Assembly (NCBI GenBank): GCA_949295465.1
Contig: CASFKY010000053.1
Span: forward strand, 1 to 64,000
Direction: 5' to 3'
DNA length: 64,000 bases
Source of the DNA: an uncultured Oscillospiraceae bacterium
Lineage (GTDB): Bacteria > Bacillota > Clostridia > Oscillospirales > Ruminococcaceae
Part shown: positions 16,008-23,872 of the stretch, one piece after another
Layout of the letters: the number at the start of each line of letters is the position of its first letter
Numbering within the stretch: position 1 is the stretch's first letter
Position numbers and translations under genes: made by a program
Notes under the pieces: generated by a model
What the model was told of the DNA's origin: nothing
Databases searched by the model: none
What the model saw: only the letters and a program-made list of their open reading frames with translations

Positions 16008-16035
16008 ATTTTACCATTTCGCGCGGTGAAGTCAA
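16008..16035 (-). promoter_or_regulatory. rnf operon promoter
   Basis: Minus strand TTGACT (16030-16035), 16 bases, TAAAAT (16008-16013), about 90 bases before the rnfC start. Confidence 0.6.
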
Positions 16036-16162
16036 CAAAAAAATCCAGGAAAAAGGGCCAAAAGCCTGTCCTGCTGTCAAAAAGCGGAGGGCCGCGGCTT
16101 TGGGGAGAACCTGCTCCTCAAACGCCGCGACCCGAAAGCCCCCTTGCGGGGGAAAATGTTCG

Positions 16163-17581
16163 TCAAAGCTCCAGCTGTTGCAGCCGGATCAGCGCCAGAA
16201 TATAGATTTTCAGCGCCCTCAGGAGCCCCTCCTCGGAGGCCGCCTCGTTGGCCCCGTGCATGGGGCCGCCAAAGGGGGGCAGGCTGCTGCCGGGATACTC
16301 GGGGCCGTAGCTCACCGCCCGGGGAAAATGGCGGGCATAGGTGCCGCCCCCCATGGTGAAGGGCTTTTCGCTGCTGCCGGTAACCTGGTTGTAGGTGTCG
16401 ATCAGGGCCCGGATGGGGGCCGAATCGGCCTGGATATAAAAGGGCGGCATGTCCTCGGTCAGGCTCACCCGGGCTCCCTGCCCGGCCGCCTTTTGCACCG
16501 CCCGGCACAGGGCCTTGCCATCGGTGCCGGTGGGATAACGGATGTCCAGGGTCTGCACCAGCCGGCCGTCCTGGCCGGTGCGCATGGTGCCGCCGATCAC
16601 GGTGAGGGGGTCAAAGAGTCCGTCGCCGCCCGCGATGCCCAGCGCCTCGCCGTCGGTGGAGCGGTGGAGTTTTTCCAGCGCCAGGAGATATTCTTTCTCT
16701 TCCGGGCTGCAAATCCCGTTGTCCAGCAGGTAGCGGCCCACCAGCCCGATGGCGTTCACCGTGCCCTGGGGCATGGCCGCGTGGCCGCTCTTGCCCCAGC
16801 CCCGCACCCGGACATTCTCTCCCTCCTGCTCCAGGGTGATGCCCTCGGCCTTGGGCAGACTGGCCAGATCCGCCCGCACCAGGGCGCCGGAGCGGTCCGG
16901 CACCGCGTTTGTGGCCGCACCGCCTTTCCAGGAGAGGATCCGCCCGCCCGGGAAGGGGCCGCCCTCCATGGTCAGGCCGCAGTGGCCTTTTTCCCCGTTG
17001 CAGACCGGAAACTCCGCGTCCGGCGAAAAGCAGAAAATCGGCGCCGGGTTTTGGGCCAGATAGGCGGGCACATCTTCCATGCCGGTCTCCTCGTTGCAAC
17101 CCAGCAGAGCCCGCACCCCGTACCGCAGGGGCACCCCCGCCTCCTTGAGGAATTTGAGGGCGTAGAGGCAGAGCACCGAGGCGCCCTTGTCATCGGCCAC
17201 GCCCCGGCCCAGCAGCCAGCCCTCCCGCCGGCGCATCACAAAGGGGTCGCCGTCCCAGCCTTCACCCGCCGGCACCACGTCCAGATGGGTGATGGTGGCC
17301 AGGTATTCCGGCCTTTCTCCCCTCAGTTCGGCCCAGCCCATCTTGTAATCCTGGTGGCCCGTGGAGAGGCCCATCCCCTGTGCCATCTCCAAGGCCCGGT
17401 CCAGGGCCTGGCGGGGCCCCTCCCCGAAGGGGGCACCGGGCCGGGCCGGCCCCTCTGTGCTGGAGACTTCCACCAGTCGGCCGATGTCCGAAACAAGCCG
17501 CTCCCGATTTTCCCGGATGAAGGCCTCCGCCTTTTCTGCCCAGCCGCCGCAGGCCGGCGACGAGATGTTTTGCTCTGCCAT
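16163..17581 (-). CDS. M20 family dipeptidase (PepV/Sapep type)
   Basis: A 472-residue cytosolic zinc dipeptidase. Metal and catalytic motifs are in order: THLDVVPAGEGW (zinc His and Asp), GRGVADDKGA (bridging Asp), GCNEETGMED (catalytic Glu-Glu), SPDAEFPV, and a late GGGTYARHFP with the final zinc His. A lid/dimer-type insertion occupies about residues 190-350, as in PepV. AAAGGAGAG precedes the ATG. It is monocistronic, divergent from the IclR gene, with its own promoter. Likely role: completing intracellular peptide breakdown. Confidence 0.92.
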   Translation of the reverse strand: MAEQNISSPACGGWAEKAEAFIRENRERLVSDIGRLVEVSSTEGPARPGAPFGEGPRQALDRALEMAQGMGLSTGHQDYKMGWAELRGERPEYLATITHLDVVPAGEGWDGDPFVMRRREGWLLGRGVADDKGASVLCLYALKFLKEAGVPLRYGVRALLGCNEETGMEDVPAYLAQNPAPIFCFSPDAEFPVCNGEKGHCGLTMEGGPFPGGRILSWKGGAATNAVPDRSGALVRADLASLPKAEGITLEQEGENVRVRGWGKSGHAAMPQGTVNAIGLVGRYLLDNGICSPEEKEYLLALEKLHRSTDGEALGIAGGDGLFDPLTVIGGTMRTGQDGRLVQTLDIRYPTGTDGKALCRAVQKAAGQGARVSLTEDMPPFYIQADSAPIRALIDTYNQVTGSSEKPFTMGGGTYARHFPRAVSYGPEYPGSSLPPFGGPMHGANEAASEEGLLRALKIYILALIRLQQLEL

Positions 17582-17702
17582 AGCTCTCCTTTCCGGCGGG
17601 GTTTCCTCCGCCCGGGGCCTCTGGGCCCCGCTCTTTTATATATTGTAATATAAAGAGGCCGCCGGCATCCCTGCCTGTGCCCCGCTCGGGTCTGTATGTT
17701 TC

Positions 17703-17731
17703 ATAGTAGCACAAGAACTTCCCGAAAGCAA
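17703..17731 (-). promoter_or_regulatory. Promoter of the M20 dipeptidase gene
   Basis: Minus strand TTGCTT (17726-17731), 17 bases, TACTAT (17703-17708). The leader of about 110 bases contains a GGGGCC/GGCCCC hairpin. The rest of the 17582-17949 gap holds the IclR promoter region. Confidence 0.55.
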
Positions 17732-17843
17732 AAATTCCGCGGTGTGCCCGTCTTCAGGACCGCTGACTGCGCCGGGTGGGGGCTGAAGTCTGTTTTTTAT
17801 CAGGAAATTTTTTGGGTGTTTTGAGGAATTAAACACTTATTTA

Positions 17844-17850
17844 GAGAACA
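17844..17850 (+). promoter_or_regulatory. GAGAACA half-site upstream of the IclR gene
   Basis: GAGAACA, the same half-site as in the perfect palindrome before hbd, lies 28 bases upstream of the IclR gene's -35 box. An additional GTGTTT/AAACAC inverted repeat (about 17816-17836) precedes it. Possible autoregulation site. Confidence 0.4.
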
Positions 17851-17877
17851 TTTTGGTACAAAACCGGCCATTTGTTC

Positions 17878-17907
17878 TTGACAGGGCAGGAAACCATCGA
17901 ATACAAT
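17878..17907 (+). promoter_or_regulatory. Promoter of the IclR-type regulator
   Basis: TTGACA (17878-17883), 18 bases, TACAAT (17902-17907). Confidence 0.65.
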
Positions 17908-17949
17908 ACACTCGAAGCCCCAAATTCCCCCAAAAAGGAGGCCAGCCGG

Positions 17950-18732
17950 ATGAATTCCGCCGAGAAAACCGTCTGTCTGCTCAAGATTCTGGCCCAAAAG
18001 CCCTATGTCTACGGCGTCACTGAGCTGAGCGCCAAAATCGGATGCGGCAAGAGCGGCACTTTCAAGCTGCTGAGCGTCCTGGTGAAGGAAGGGCTGGCCG
18101 CCCAGACCCCCAACCACAAATACACCCTGGGCATTGCCGCCTACCTGCTGGGCAAGACCTATGAAGACGAGGTAGGGGTGGCCAAGTTTGCCAAGCCCTA
18201 TCTGGCCCGTCTGCGGGATCTGAGCGGGGAGAACGCCGCCCTGGGCATGATGGTGAACGAGCACCCCACCATCATCTACCGGGAGGAGAGCCGCCAGATG
18301 GTGCGGGTTTCCAGCATTGTGGGCACCCGGCGCCCCTTTTACGCCGGCGCGGTGGGCAAAACCCTGGGCGCCTATGAGGACGAGTCGGTGCTGCGCCGCC
18401 ACCTGGTGGAAGAGCCCATAGAGCGATTCACCTCTCACACCCTCACCTCCCCCGCCGCCATCCTGGCCGATCTGGCCCAGATCCGCCGGCAGGGCTATGC
18501 GGTGAGCGACGGGGAACTGAGCGACGACATCATCGGCTTCGGCGCGCCGGTGCGGGACGCCTCCGGCCATGTGTGGGCGGCGGTGTGCATCGACGCCCCC
18601 AAGATGCGGGTGGACGCCTTGAAGCGGGAGCGGTGCATCTTCCTGGTGCAGGAATTCGCCCGCCAGATGAGCGAAGATTCCGGCGCTGCCTTTGAACAGC
18701 CCGGCCTGGCCTCCTCCCCTCTCAACGCCTGA
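17950..18732 (+). CDS. IclR family transcriptional regulator
   Basis: A 260-residue regulator. The N-terminal winged HTH (residues about 3-60; VTELSAKIGCGKSGTFKLL) leads into an IclR effector domain (about 70-250) with FYAGAVGKTLGAY, the diagnostic stretch GYAVSDGELSDDIIGFGAPV, and VWAAVCID. AAGGAGG stands before the chosen ATG; the upstream 26 codons of open frame are in the promoter. It stands immediately upstream of hbd, with matching operator half-sites before both genes, so hbd is its most likely target. The ligand is unknown; family members sense small organic acids or acyl compounds. Confidence 0.9.
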   Translation: MNSAEKTVCLLKILAQKPYVYGVTELSAKIGCGKSGTFKLLSVLVKEGLAAQTPNHKYTLGIAAYLLGKTYEDEVGVAKFAKPYLARLRDLSGENAALGMMVNEHPTIIYREESRQMVRVSSIVGTRRPFYAGAVGKTLGAYEDESVLRRHLVEEPIERFTSHTLTSPAAILADLAQIRRQGYAVSDGELSDDIIGFGAPVRDASGHVWAAVCIDAPKMRVDALKRERCIFLVQEFARQMSEDSGAAFEQPGLASSPLNA

Positions 18733-18929
18733 TTTTTGTATTTGTTCTGGCCGCACGGGCTTGCCCGGGCGGCCTTTTTGCTGCGGCCAGGGGATTTTCC
18801 GATCTTTTCCCGCGTTTTTCAAAGTTTCCTGATCAGAAACAAATTTCCTTATGCTTTTTATCGCTCCTGCTTTTTATTTTGTTCTTTTCAAAAAATCTTT
18901 GACAATTATTTATTTTATTTGGCCAAGCC

Positions 18930-18958
18930 TTGACAACCCTATGCAACGGTGCTATAGT
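18930..18958 (+). promoter_or_regulatory. hbd promoter
   Basis: TTGACA (18930-18935), 17 bases, TATAGT (18953-18958), a near-consensus promoter whose start site (about 18965) lies just before the operator palindrome. Confidence 0.75.
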
Positions 18959-18978
18959 TTTTCCAGGTCGACGGCTTA

Positions 18979-18997
18979 TGTTCTCTATTTGAGAACA
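18979..18997. promoter_or_regulatory. Operator palindrome before hbd
   Basis: TGTTCTC-TATTT-GAGAACA is a perfect 7+5+7 inverted repeat about 15 bases downstream of the predicted transcription start, positioned to block transcription. The half-site also occurs before the IclR gene, which suggests that IclR protein binds it. Confidence 0.65.
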
Positions 18998-19116
18998 CGG
19001 TTGTAAGAAAAGAGTGATGGACCTCGTCCCGCTTTTCCAAATTGCCCGCCCGGCAGCGGGCCGAAAAGCAGGTGGGGACAGGCCATCCGAAGGGCTACAT
19101 ATTGGGAGGTAACACC

Positions 19117-19962
19117 ATGAAAGTGGGTATTATTGGCGCCGGCACCATGGGCACCGGCATTGCACAGGTCTTTGCACAGGCTGAGGGCTATCAGGTGATG
19201 CTCTGCGACATCAACGACAACTTTGCCGCCAAGGGCAAAAATCGGATCCTGCAGGCTTACCAGAAGCGGGTAAAGGCCGGCAAGATGACCGACGAGCAGA
19301 TGGAGACTTACCTGGAGCGGATCACCACCGGCACCAAAGAGCGGCTGTGCGCCGACTGCGACCTGGTGGTGGAGGCAGCCCTGGAGGTAATGGCCATCAA
19401 GAAGGAGACCTTCGAGGCTCTGGATTCCATCTGCAAGCCCGAGTGCATTCTGGCCACCAATACCTCTTCCATGTCCATCACCGAGATCGGCCAGGGCCTG
19501 AGCCGGCCGGTCATCGGCATGCACTTCTTCAACCCCGCCCCTGCCATGAAGCTGGTGGAGGTGAACGTGGGCCTGAATACCCCCGACAGTGTTGCCGAAA
19601 AGATCCATTCCATCAGCAAGGACATCGGCAAGACCCCCATCATCGTGAAGGAGGCCGCGGGCTTTGTGGTCAACCGCATCCTGATGCCCATGATCAACGA
19701 GGCCATTGAGATCTACGCCGAAGGCACCGCCAGCGTGGAGGACATCGACCTGGCCATGAAGCTGGGCGCCAACCATCCCATGGGCCCCCTGGCGCTGGGT
19801 GATCTGGTGGGTCTGGACATTGTGCTGGCCATCATGGAGGTGCTCCAGGCCGAGAGCGGCGACCCCAAGTATCGGCCCCATCCCCTGCTCAAGAAGATGG
19901 TGCGCGGCGGCCGGCTGGGCCGCAAGACCGGGCGCGGCTTCTACGAGTACAGCAACAAGTAA
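19117..19962 (+). CDS. hbd: 3-hydroxybutyryl-CoA dehydrogenase
   Basis: A 281-residue cytosolic enzyme that reduces acetoacetyl-CoA to 3-hydroxybutyryl-CoA with NAD(P)H. The N-terminal Rossmann motif is [13 protein letters not shown]. The catalytic region has [10 protein letters not shown] and [16 protein letters not shown] (catalytic His), and the C-terminal domain has [16 protein letters not shown]. Length is normal. GGGAGG lies before the ATG. Unusually, no crotonase, thiolase or butyryl-CoA dehydrogenase gene is adjacent; the gene stands alone behind its own promoter, operator and terminator. Confidence 0.95.
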   Translation: MKVGIIGAGTMGTGIAQVFAQAEGYQVMLCDINDNFAAKGKNRILQAYQKRVKAGKMTDEQMETYLERITTGTKERLCADCDLVVEAALEVMAIKKETFEALDSICKPECILATNTSSMSITEIGQGLSRPVIGMHFFNPAPAMKLVEVNVGLNTPDSVAEKIHSISKDIGKTPIIVKEAAGFVVNRILMPMINEAIEIYAEGTASVEDIDLAMKLGANHPMGPLALGDLVGLDIVLAIMEVLQAESGDPKYRPHPLLKKMVRGGRLGRKTGRGFYEYSNK

Positions 19963-20031
19963 CCCTGACATTCCCTTTTGCCCCCTTTTGGGCGGCAAAG
20001 TTTCAAGATTCCTCTCCCCCATAACAAATGA

Positions 20032-20075
20032 CCAAGGGCACCTTCCCCGCGGAAGGTGCCCTTGGCCTTTTCTGT
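20032..20075 (+). terminator. hbd terminator
   Basis: A perfect 15-base-pair stem (20032-20046 with 20051-20065) and a CCGC loop, followed by CCTTTTCTGT. From there to the promoter at 20253 I see no gene. Confidence 0.85.
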
Positions 20076-20252
20076 CTCTGTTCTGCCTTGCGGCATGAAA
20101 GCGGCGCAGCTTTCGGCCATTCCGCCTTGCCTTTTGACAAGGATTTTCCCTTCCGAGGACAAGGCTTCCTCTGCGCCCTTTCGTGCCCCATTGCGGTATG
20201 GAAAATCAGAGGCCGTGAGGTCCACAATTCCGGGATACTTTGGTTTTTATGG

Positions 20253-20281
20253 TTGACAAACCAGATTTTTCATAGTATCCT
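20253..20281 (+). promoter_or_regulatory. pflA-pflB promoter
   Basis: TTGACA (20253-20258), 17 bases, TATCCT (20276-20281); a TAGTAT box at 20273 is the alternative with a short spacer. It leads directly into the riboswitch. Confidence 0.55.
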
Positions 20282-20287
20282 GAACCC

Positions 20288-20366
20288 ATGGTGATCATAT
20301 GACTGACGGAATAAGTGGATGAAACCACGTGGAGTATGATCGTGAACCGGCCGACCGTCTGGGCAG
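20288..20366 (+). ncRNA. ZTP (pfl-motif) riboswitch
   Basis: The RNA has the pfl-motif hallmarks. A first helix carries GATCATATGACTGACGG (family form: UCGUGACUGGCG), then a hairpin AAGTGGATGAAACCACGTGG, and after a variable linker the signature CCGACCGTCTGGGCA (family form: CCGNCUGGGC). The last part also forms the 5' arm of a terminator, so ZMP/ZTP binding should prevent termination and switch on pflA-pflB. The class senses the purine/folate intermediate ZMP/ZTP, linking formate production to one-carbon shortage. Recognised by eye, without a covariance-model score. Confidence 0.85.
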
Positions 20367-20396
20367 AAAAAGCCCGGACGGTCGGCTTTTTCTTTT
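20350..20396 (+). terminator. Riboswitch-controlled terminator
   Basis: GCCGACCGTC (20350-20359) pairs with GACGGTCGGC (20377-20386), with GGGC/GCCC stacked inside and TTTTTCTTTTG after. Its 5' arm is the conserved 3' half of the riboswitch, so the two structures exclude each other. Confidence 0.85.
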
Positions 20397-20422
20397 GTCA
20401 AAAAGGAAACAAGGAGGTTTGC

Positions 20423-21160
20423 ATGACACTTGGCCGCATCCATTCCATCGAGTCCATGGGGCTTGTGGACGGGCCGGGCATCCGCACGGTGGTCTTTTTG
20501 CAGGGCTGCCAGCTGCGGTGCCGCTACTGCCACAACCCGGACACCTGGAGCCTGGAGGGAGTACATCCCCAGCTGTTGAGCCCGGAAGAGCTGGTGCGCC
20601 GGCTCTGCCGCTTCAAGCCCTACTACGGCGCCGAGGGCGGGGTCACCTTTTCGGGCGGGGAGCCGCTGCTTCAAAAGGACTTTCTGCTGGAAGTACTGCC
20701 CCTGTGCCGCGAGGCGGGCATCCACACCTGCCTGGACACCGCCGGCTGCGGTGTGGGCGGATATGAAGATATCCTGCGCTGGACGGATCTGGTCCTGTTT
20801 GACGTGAAGCACGAGGACCCGGAGAGCTACAAGAGCCTCACCGGGGCCGAGTCGACCGAGGCCGATCGGTTCCTGGCGGCGGCCCAGAAGGCCGGCACTT
20901 CTCTTTGGATCCGCCATGTGGTGGTGCCCGGGCTCACCGACGGGGCGGAACACCTGGAGGCCCTGCGCCGCTACATCCAGAAACTGGACCACGTGCAGAG
21001 GGTGGAGCTGCTGGCCTACCACACCCTGGGCGTACCCAAATACCACACCCTGGGCATCCCCTATTCCCTGGAAGGGGTGGCCCCGCTGGACCCGGCAGCC
21101 CTGACACCCTGGCAGGAGCGTTTTGCCCAGGACCTGGCCGGGAGGGCCAAAGAGGGCTGA
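20423..21160 (+). CDS. pflA: Pyruvate formate-lyase activating enzyme
   Basis: A 245-residue radical SAM enzyme that makes the glycyl radical on PflB. The CxxxCxxC cluster motif is Cys29, Cys33, Cys36 in CQLRCRYCHNPDTW, followed by VTFSGGEPLLQ and CLDTAGC. AAGGAGG precedes the ATG, which fixes the start after the riboswitch terminator. The gene lies 63 bases before pflB; pflA before pflB is the reverse of the E. coli order but is seen in other Firmicutes. Expression should follow the ZTP switch. Confidence 0.95.
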   Translation: MTLGRIHSIESMGLVDGPGIRTVVFLQGCQLRCRYCHNPDTWSLEGVHPQLLSPEELVRRLCRFKPYYGAEGGVTFSGGEPLLQKDFLLEVLPLCREAGIHTCLDTAGCGVGGYEDILRWTDLVLFDVKHEDPESYKSLTGAESTEADRFLAAAQKAGTSLWIRHVVVPGLTDGAEHLEALRRYIQKLDHVQRVELLAYHTLGVPKYHTLGIPYSLEGVAPLDPAALTPWQERFAQDLAGRAKEG

Positions 21161-21223
21161 GAACGCCGGCATTTTCCGATATTTTCTGAGACATTCACTT
21201 TCAAGATACAGGAGGAACATCCC

Positions 21224-23467
21224 ATGAGCATCGACGTAAATTGCACCGCCTGGCAGGGTTTTCGCACCGGCGAATGGAGACATCTGGTGAACGTGCGCAA
21301 CTTCATCCAGAAAAACTACACCCCCTACGAGGGTGACGAGAGCTTTTTGGCTCCCACCACCACCCGCACCAACAAGGTGTGGGCCAAGGCCAACACCCTG
21401 ATTCTGGAGGAGCTGAAAAAGGGGATCATCGACGTGGAGACCGACGTGGTCTCCGGCATCGACAACTTTGCCCCCGGCTACATCGACCGGGAGAATGAAG
21501 TCATTGTGGGTCTCCAGACCGACGCCCCCCTGAAGCGGATCGTGAACCTGTACGGCGGCATGCGGATGGCCGAATCCGCCCTGGAGCAGTACGGCTACAA
21601 GCTGAACGAGGAGGTGGAAAAGCACTTCCGCCTCTACCGCAAGACCCACAACGACGGCGTGTTTGACGCTTATCCCCGCCGCACCCGCCTGGCCCGCACC
21701 GCCGGGCTGCTCACCGGCCTGCCCGACGCCTACGGCCGGGGCCGGATCGTGGGCGACTACCGCCGGGTACCCCTGTACGGCACCGACTTCCTCAGTGAGG
21801 AAAAGCAGAAGGATCTGGATATGCTGGACGGCCCCATGACCGACGAGCGGATCCGGCTGCGGGAGGAAGTACAGATGCAGATCCGGGCCCTGAAAGAGAT
21901 GGCCTCCATGGCCTCCAAGTACGGCTGCAACATCAGCCGGCCCGCCGAAAACGCCCACGAGGCAGTGCAGAACCTGTACATGGCCTATCTGGCCGGCGTG
22001 AAGGAGAACAACGGCGCCGCCACCAGCCTGGGCCGCACCGCCACCTTCCTGGACATCTACATCCAGCGGGATCTGGACAAGGGCATCCTCACCGAAGAGG
22101 GCGCCCAGGAGCTCATCGACCAGTTCATCATCAAACTGCGGCTGGTGCGGCATCTGCGCACCCCCGAGTACAATGAGCTGTTTGGCGGCGACCCCACCTG
22201 GATCACCGAGTCCCTGGGAGGCATGGGGGTGGACGGCCGCACTCTGGTGACCAAAAACACCTTCCGCTACCTGCACACCCTCACCAACCTGGGCACTGCT
22301 CCCGAGCCCAACCTGACCGTGCTCTGGAGCCAGAACCTGCCCGCCGCCTTCAAGGCCTATTGCTCCCGCATGAGCATCGCCACCGACTCCATCCAGTACG
22401 AGAACGACGACCTGATGCGGCCCATGTACGGGGACGACTACTGCATCTCCTGCTGTGTGTCCGCCATGGCGGTGGGCAAGCAGATGCAGTTCTTCGGTGC
22501 CCGGGCCAACCTGGCCAAGAGCCTGCTCTACGCCATCAACGGCGGCGTGGACGAGAAGAAGGGGCTGCATGTGGTGCCGGACATCCAGCGGGACGAGGAC
22601 GAGGTTCTGGATTACCCCAAGGTGCTGGCCAACTACAAGAAGGTTCTGGCCTATGTGGCCGAGCTGTATGTGGACACCATCAACATCATCCACTTCATGC
22701 ACGACAAGTACGCCTATGAGTCCAGCCAGATGGCCCTCCACGACACCCTGGTGGAGCGGCTGGCGGCATTCGGCGTGGCCGGACTCTCCATCGCCGCCGA
22801 CTCCCTCTCCGCCATCAAGTTCGCCAAGGTGCGCCCGGTGCGCAACGAACAGGGTATTGCCGTGGATTTTGAGGTGGAGGGCGACTTCCCCAAGTACGGC
22901 AACGACGACGACCGGGTGGACGACATCGCGGTGGAGATCGTCTCCTACTTCTCGGCGGAGCTGAAAAAGCATCCCCTCTACCGCAACGCCATCCACACCC
23001 TCTCGGCCCTCACCATCACCAGCAACGTGATGTACGGCAAGAAGACCGGCGCCACCCCGGACGGCCGCAAGGCCGGCGAGCCCTTCGCCCCCGGCGCCAA
23101 CCCCATGCACGGGCGGGATGAGAACGGTGCCCTGGCCAGCCTGAACTCGGTGGCCAAGATCCCCTACCGGGCCGTCTGCCAGGACGGCGTGTCCAACACC
23201 TTCTCCATCGTGCCCAACGCTCTGGGCAAGGATGCGGCCCAGCGCACCGGCAACCTGGTCTCCATTCTGGACGGCTACTTTGTGCAGGGCGCCCATCACC
23301 TGAATGTGAACGTGCTGGACCGGCAGGTGCTGCTGGATGCCATGGATCATCCCGAGCAGTACCCCACCCTCACCATCCGGGTGTCCGGCTACGCGGTAAA
23401 CTTCAACCGCCTCTCCCGGGAGCAGCAGCTGGAGGTCATCAAGCGCACCTTCCACGAGAGCATGTAA
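21224..23467 (+). CDS. pflB: Pyruvate formate-lyase (formate C-acetyltransferase)
   Basis: A 747-residue glycyl-radical enzyme that converts pyruvate and CoA to acetyl-CoA and formate. The adjacent active-site pair is Cys410-Cys411 in [10 protein letters not shown], and the radical Gly722 lies in [14 protein letters not shown] near the C-terminus. GGAGGAA precedes the ATG. Length and motifs are those of true PFL rather than of the glycerol or choline lyase paralogues. It shares the pflA riboswitch leader. The formate can feed formyl-THF and purine synthesis, which explains the ZTP control. Confidence 0.97.
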   Translation: MSIDVNCTAWQGFRTGEWRHLVNVRNFIQKNYTPYEGDESFLAPTTTRTNKVWAKANTLILEELKKGIIDVETDVVSGIDNFAPGYIDRENEVIVGLQTDAPLKRIVNLYGGMRMAESALEQYGYKLNEEVEKHFRLYRKTHNDGVFDAYPRRTRLARTAGLLTGLPDAYGRGRIVGDYRRVPLYGTDFLSEEKQKDLDMLDGPMTDERIRLREEVQMQIRALKEMASMASKYGCNISRPAENAHEAVQNLYMAYLAGVKENNGAATSLGRTATFLDIYIQRDLDKGILTEEGAQELIDQFIIKLRLVRHLRTPEYNELFGGDPTWITESLGGMGVDGRTLVTKNTFRYLHTLTNLGTAPEPNLTVLWSQNLPAAFKAYCSRMSIATDSIQYENDDLMRPMYGDDYCISCCVSAMAVGKQMQFFGARANLAKSLLYAINGGVDEKKGLHVVPDIQRDEDEVLDYPKVLANYKKVLAYVAELYVDTINIIHFMHDKYAYESSQMALHDTLVERLAAFGVAGLSIAADSLSAIKFAKVRPVRNEQGIAVDFEVEGDFPKYGNDDDRVDDIAVEIVSYFSAELKKHPLYRNAIHTLSALTITSNVMYGKKTGATPDGRKAGEPFAPGANPMHGRDENGALASLNSVAKIPYRAVCQDGVSNTFSIVPNALGKDAAQRTGNLVSILDGYFVQGAHHLNVNVLDRQVLLDAMDHPEQYPTLTIRVSGYAVNFNRLSREQQLEVIKRTFHESM

Positions 23468-23516
23468 GCCCTCATATCGTATAAATCCATTTTATAATAC
23501 AATTTGTATATAGCGC

Positions 23517-23554
23517 AGAAGGCGGCGGTAGCGATCTTGCTCCCGCCGCCTTCT
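23517..23554 (+). terminator. Hairpin after pflB (possible terminator)
   Basis: A 12-base-pair stem AGAAGGCGGCGG / CCGCCGCCTTCT with a 14-base loop. The following GGCGTCAGG lacks a T-run, so it may protect the 3' end rather than terminate. The remaining gap up to 23872 holds the palindrome listed next and no gene. Confidence 0.5.
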
Positions 23555-23685
23555 GGCGTCAGGCAGCTGGTTTTGGGCAGGGCAGACATGATTTTCAGGC
23601 GTTTGGGGCAGTTTTTTGATAAAATCCCTCTTTTGGAGCGCAATTTTGGGCGGGCAAATCCTGCGAAATCGGGATTTTGCCTGCC

Positions 23686-23704
23686 ATGTTAAAATTGTTA
23701 ACAT
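23686..23704. promoter_or_regulatory. Palindrome ATGTTAA-N5-TTAACAT
   Basis: A perfect 7+5+7 inverted repeat 169 bases before the activase/dehydratase fusion. It resembles the clostridial Rex (NADH-sensing) operator TTGTTAA-N4-TTAACAA but has a 5-base centre and differs in the outer base. Possible -10 boxes (TTTAATACT) lie downstream near 23740. Confidence 0.45.
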
Positions 23705-23872
23705 TTCGCCTCTTCAAATTCTCCTCAAAACGTGCTTTAATACTAAACGGACGGCAAATTTTGTCGCAGGAGGTCGAAGCTCTTTTCCCGGGCCGGAGGG
23801 TACCGGACCCTCCACCCCCTGCGGCCGTCTCCCTCAGGCACAAAACCCGGAAGAAAGAGAAATAGGAAAAAC

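Noticed and set aside
16139-16153. Terminator of the M20 dipeptidase gene
   Set aside because: A CCCCC/GGGGG hairpin exists, but no T-run follows on the minus strand; too weak to call.
14033-17653. Rightward 1206-codon frame
   Set aside because: Antisense of rnfD, rnfC and the M20 dipeptidase, all certain genes.
20270-23455. Leftward 1061-codon frame
   Set aside because: Antisense of pflA and pflB; no ribosome site or motifs.
23686-23704. Confident Rex operator
   Set aside because: The centre is five bases instead of four and the outer base differs, so it is reported only as Rex-like.
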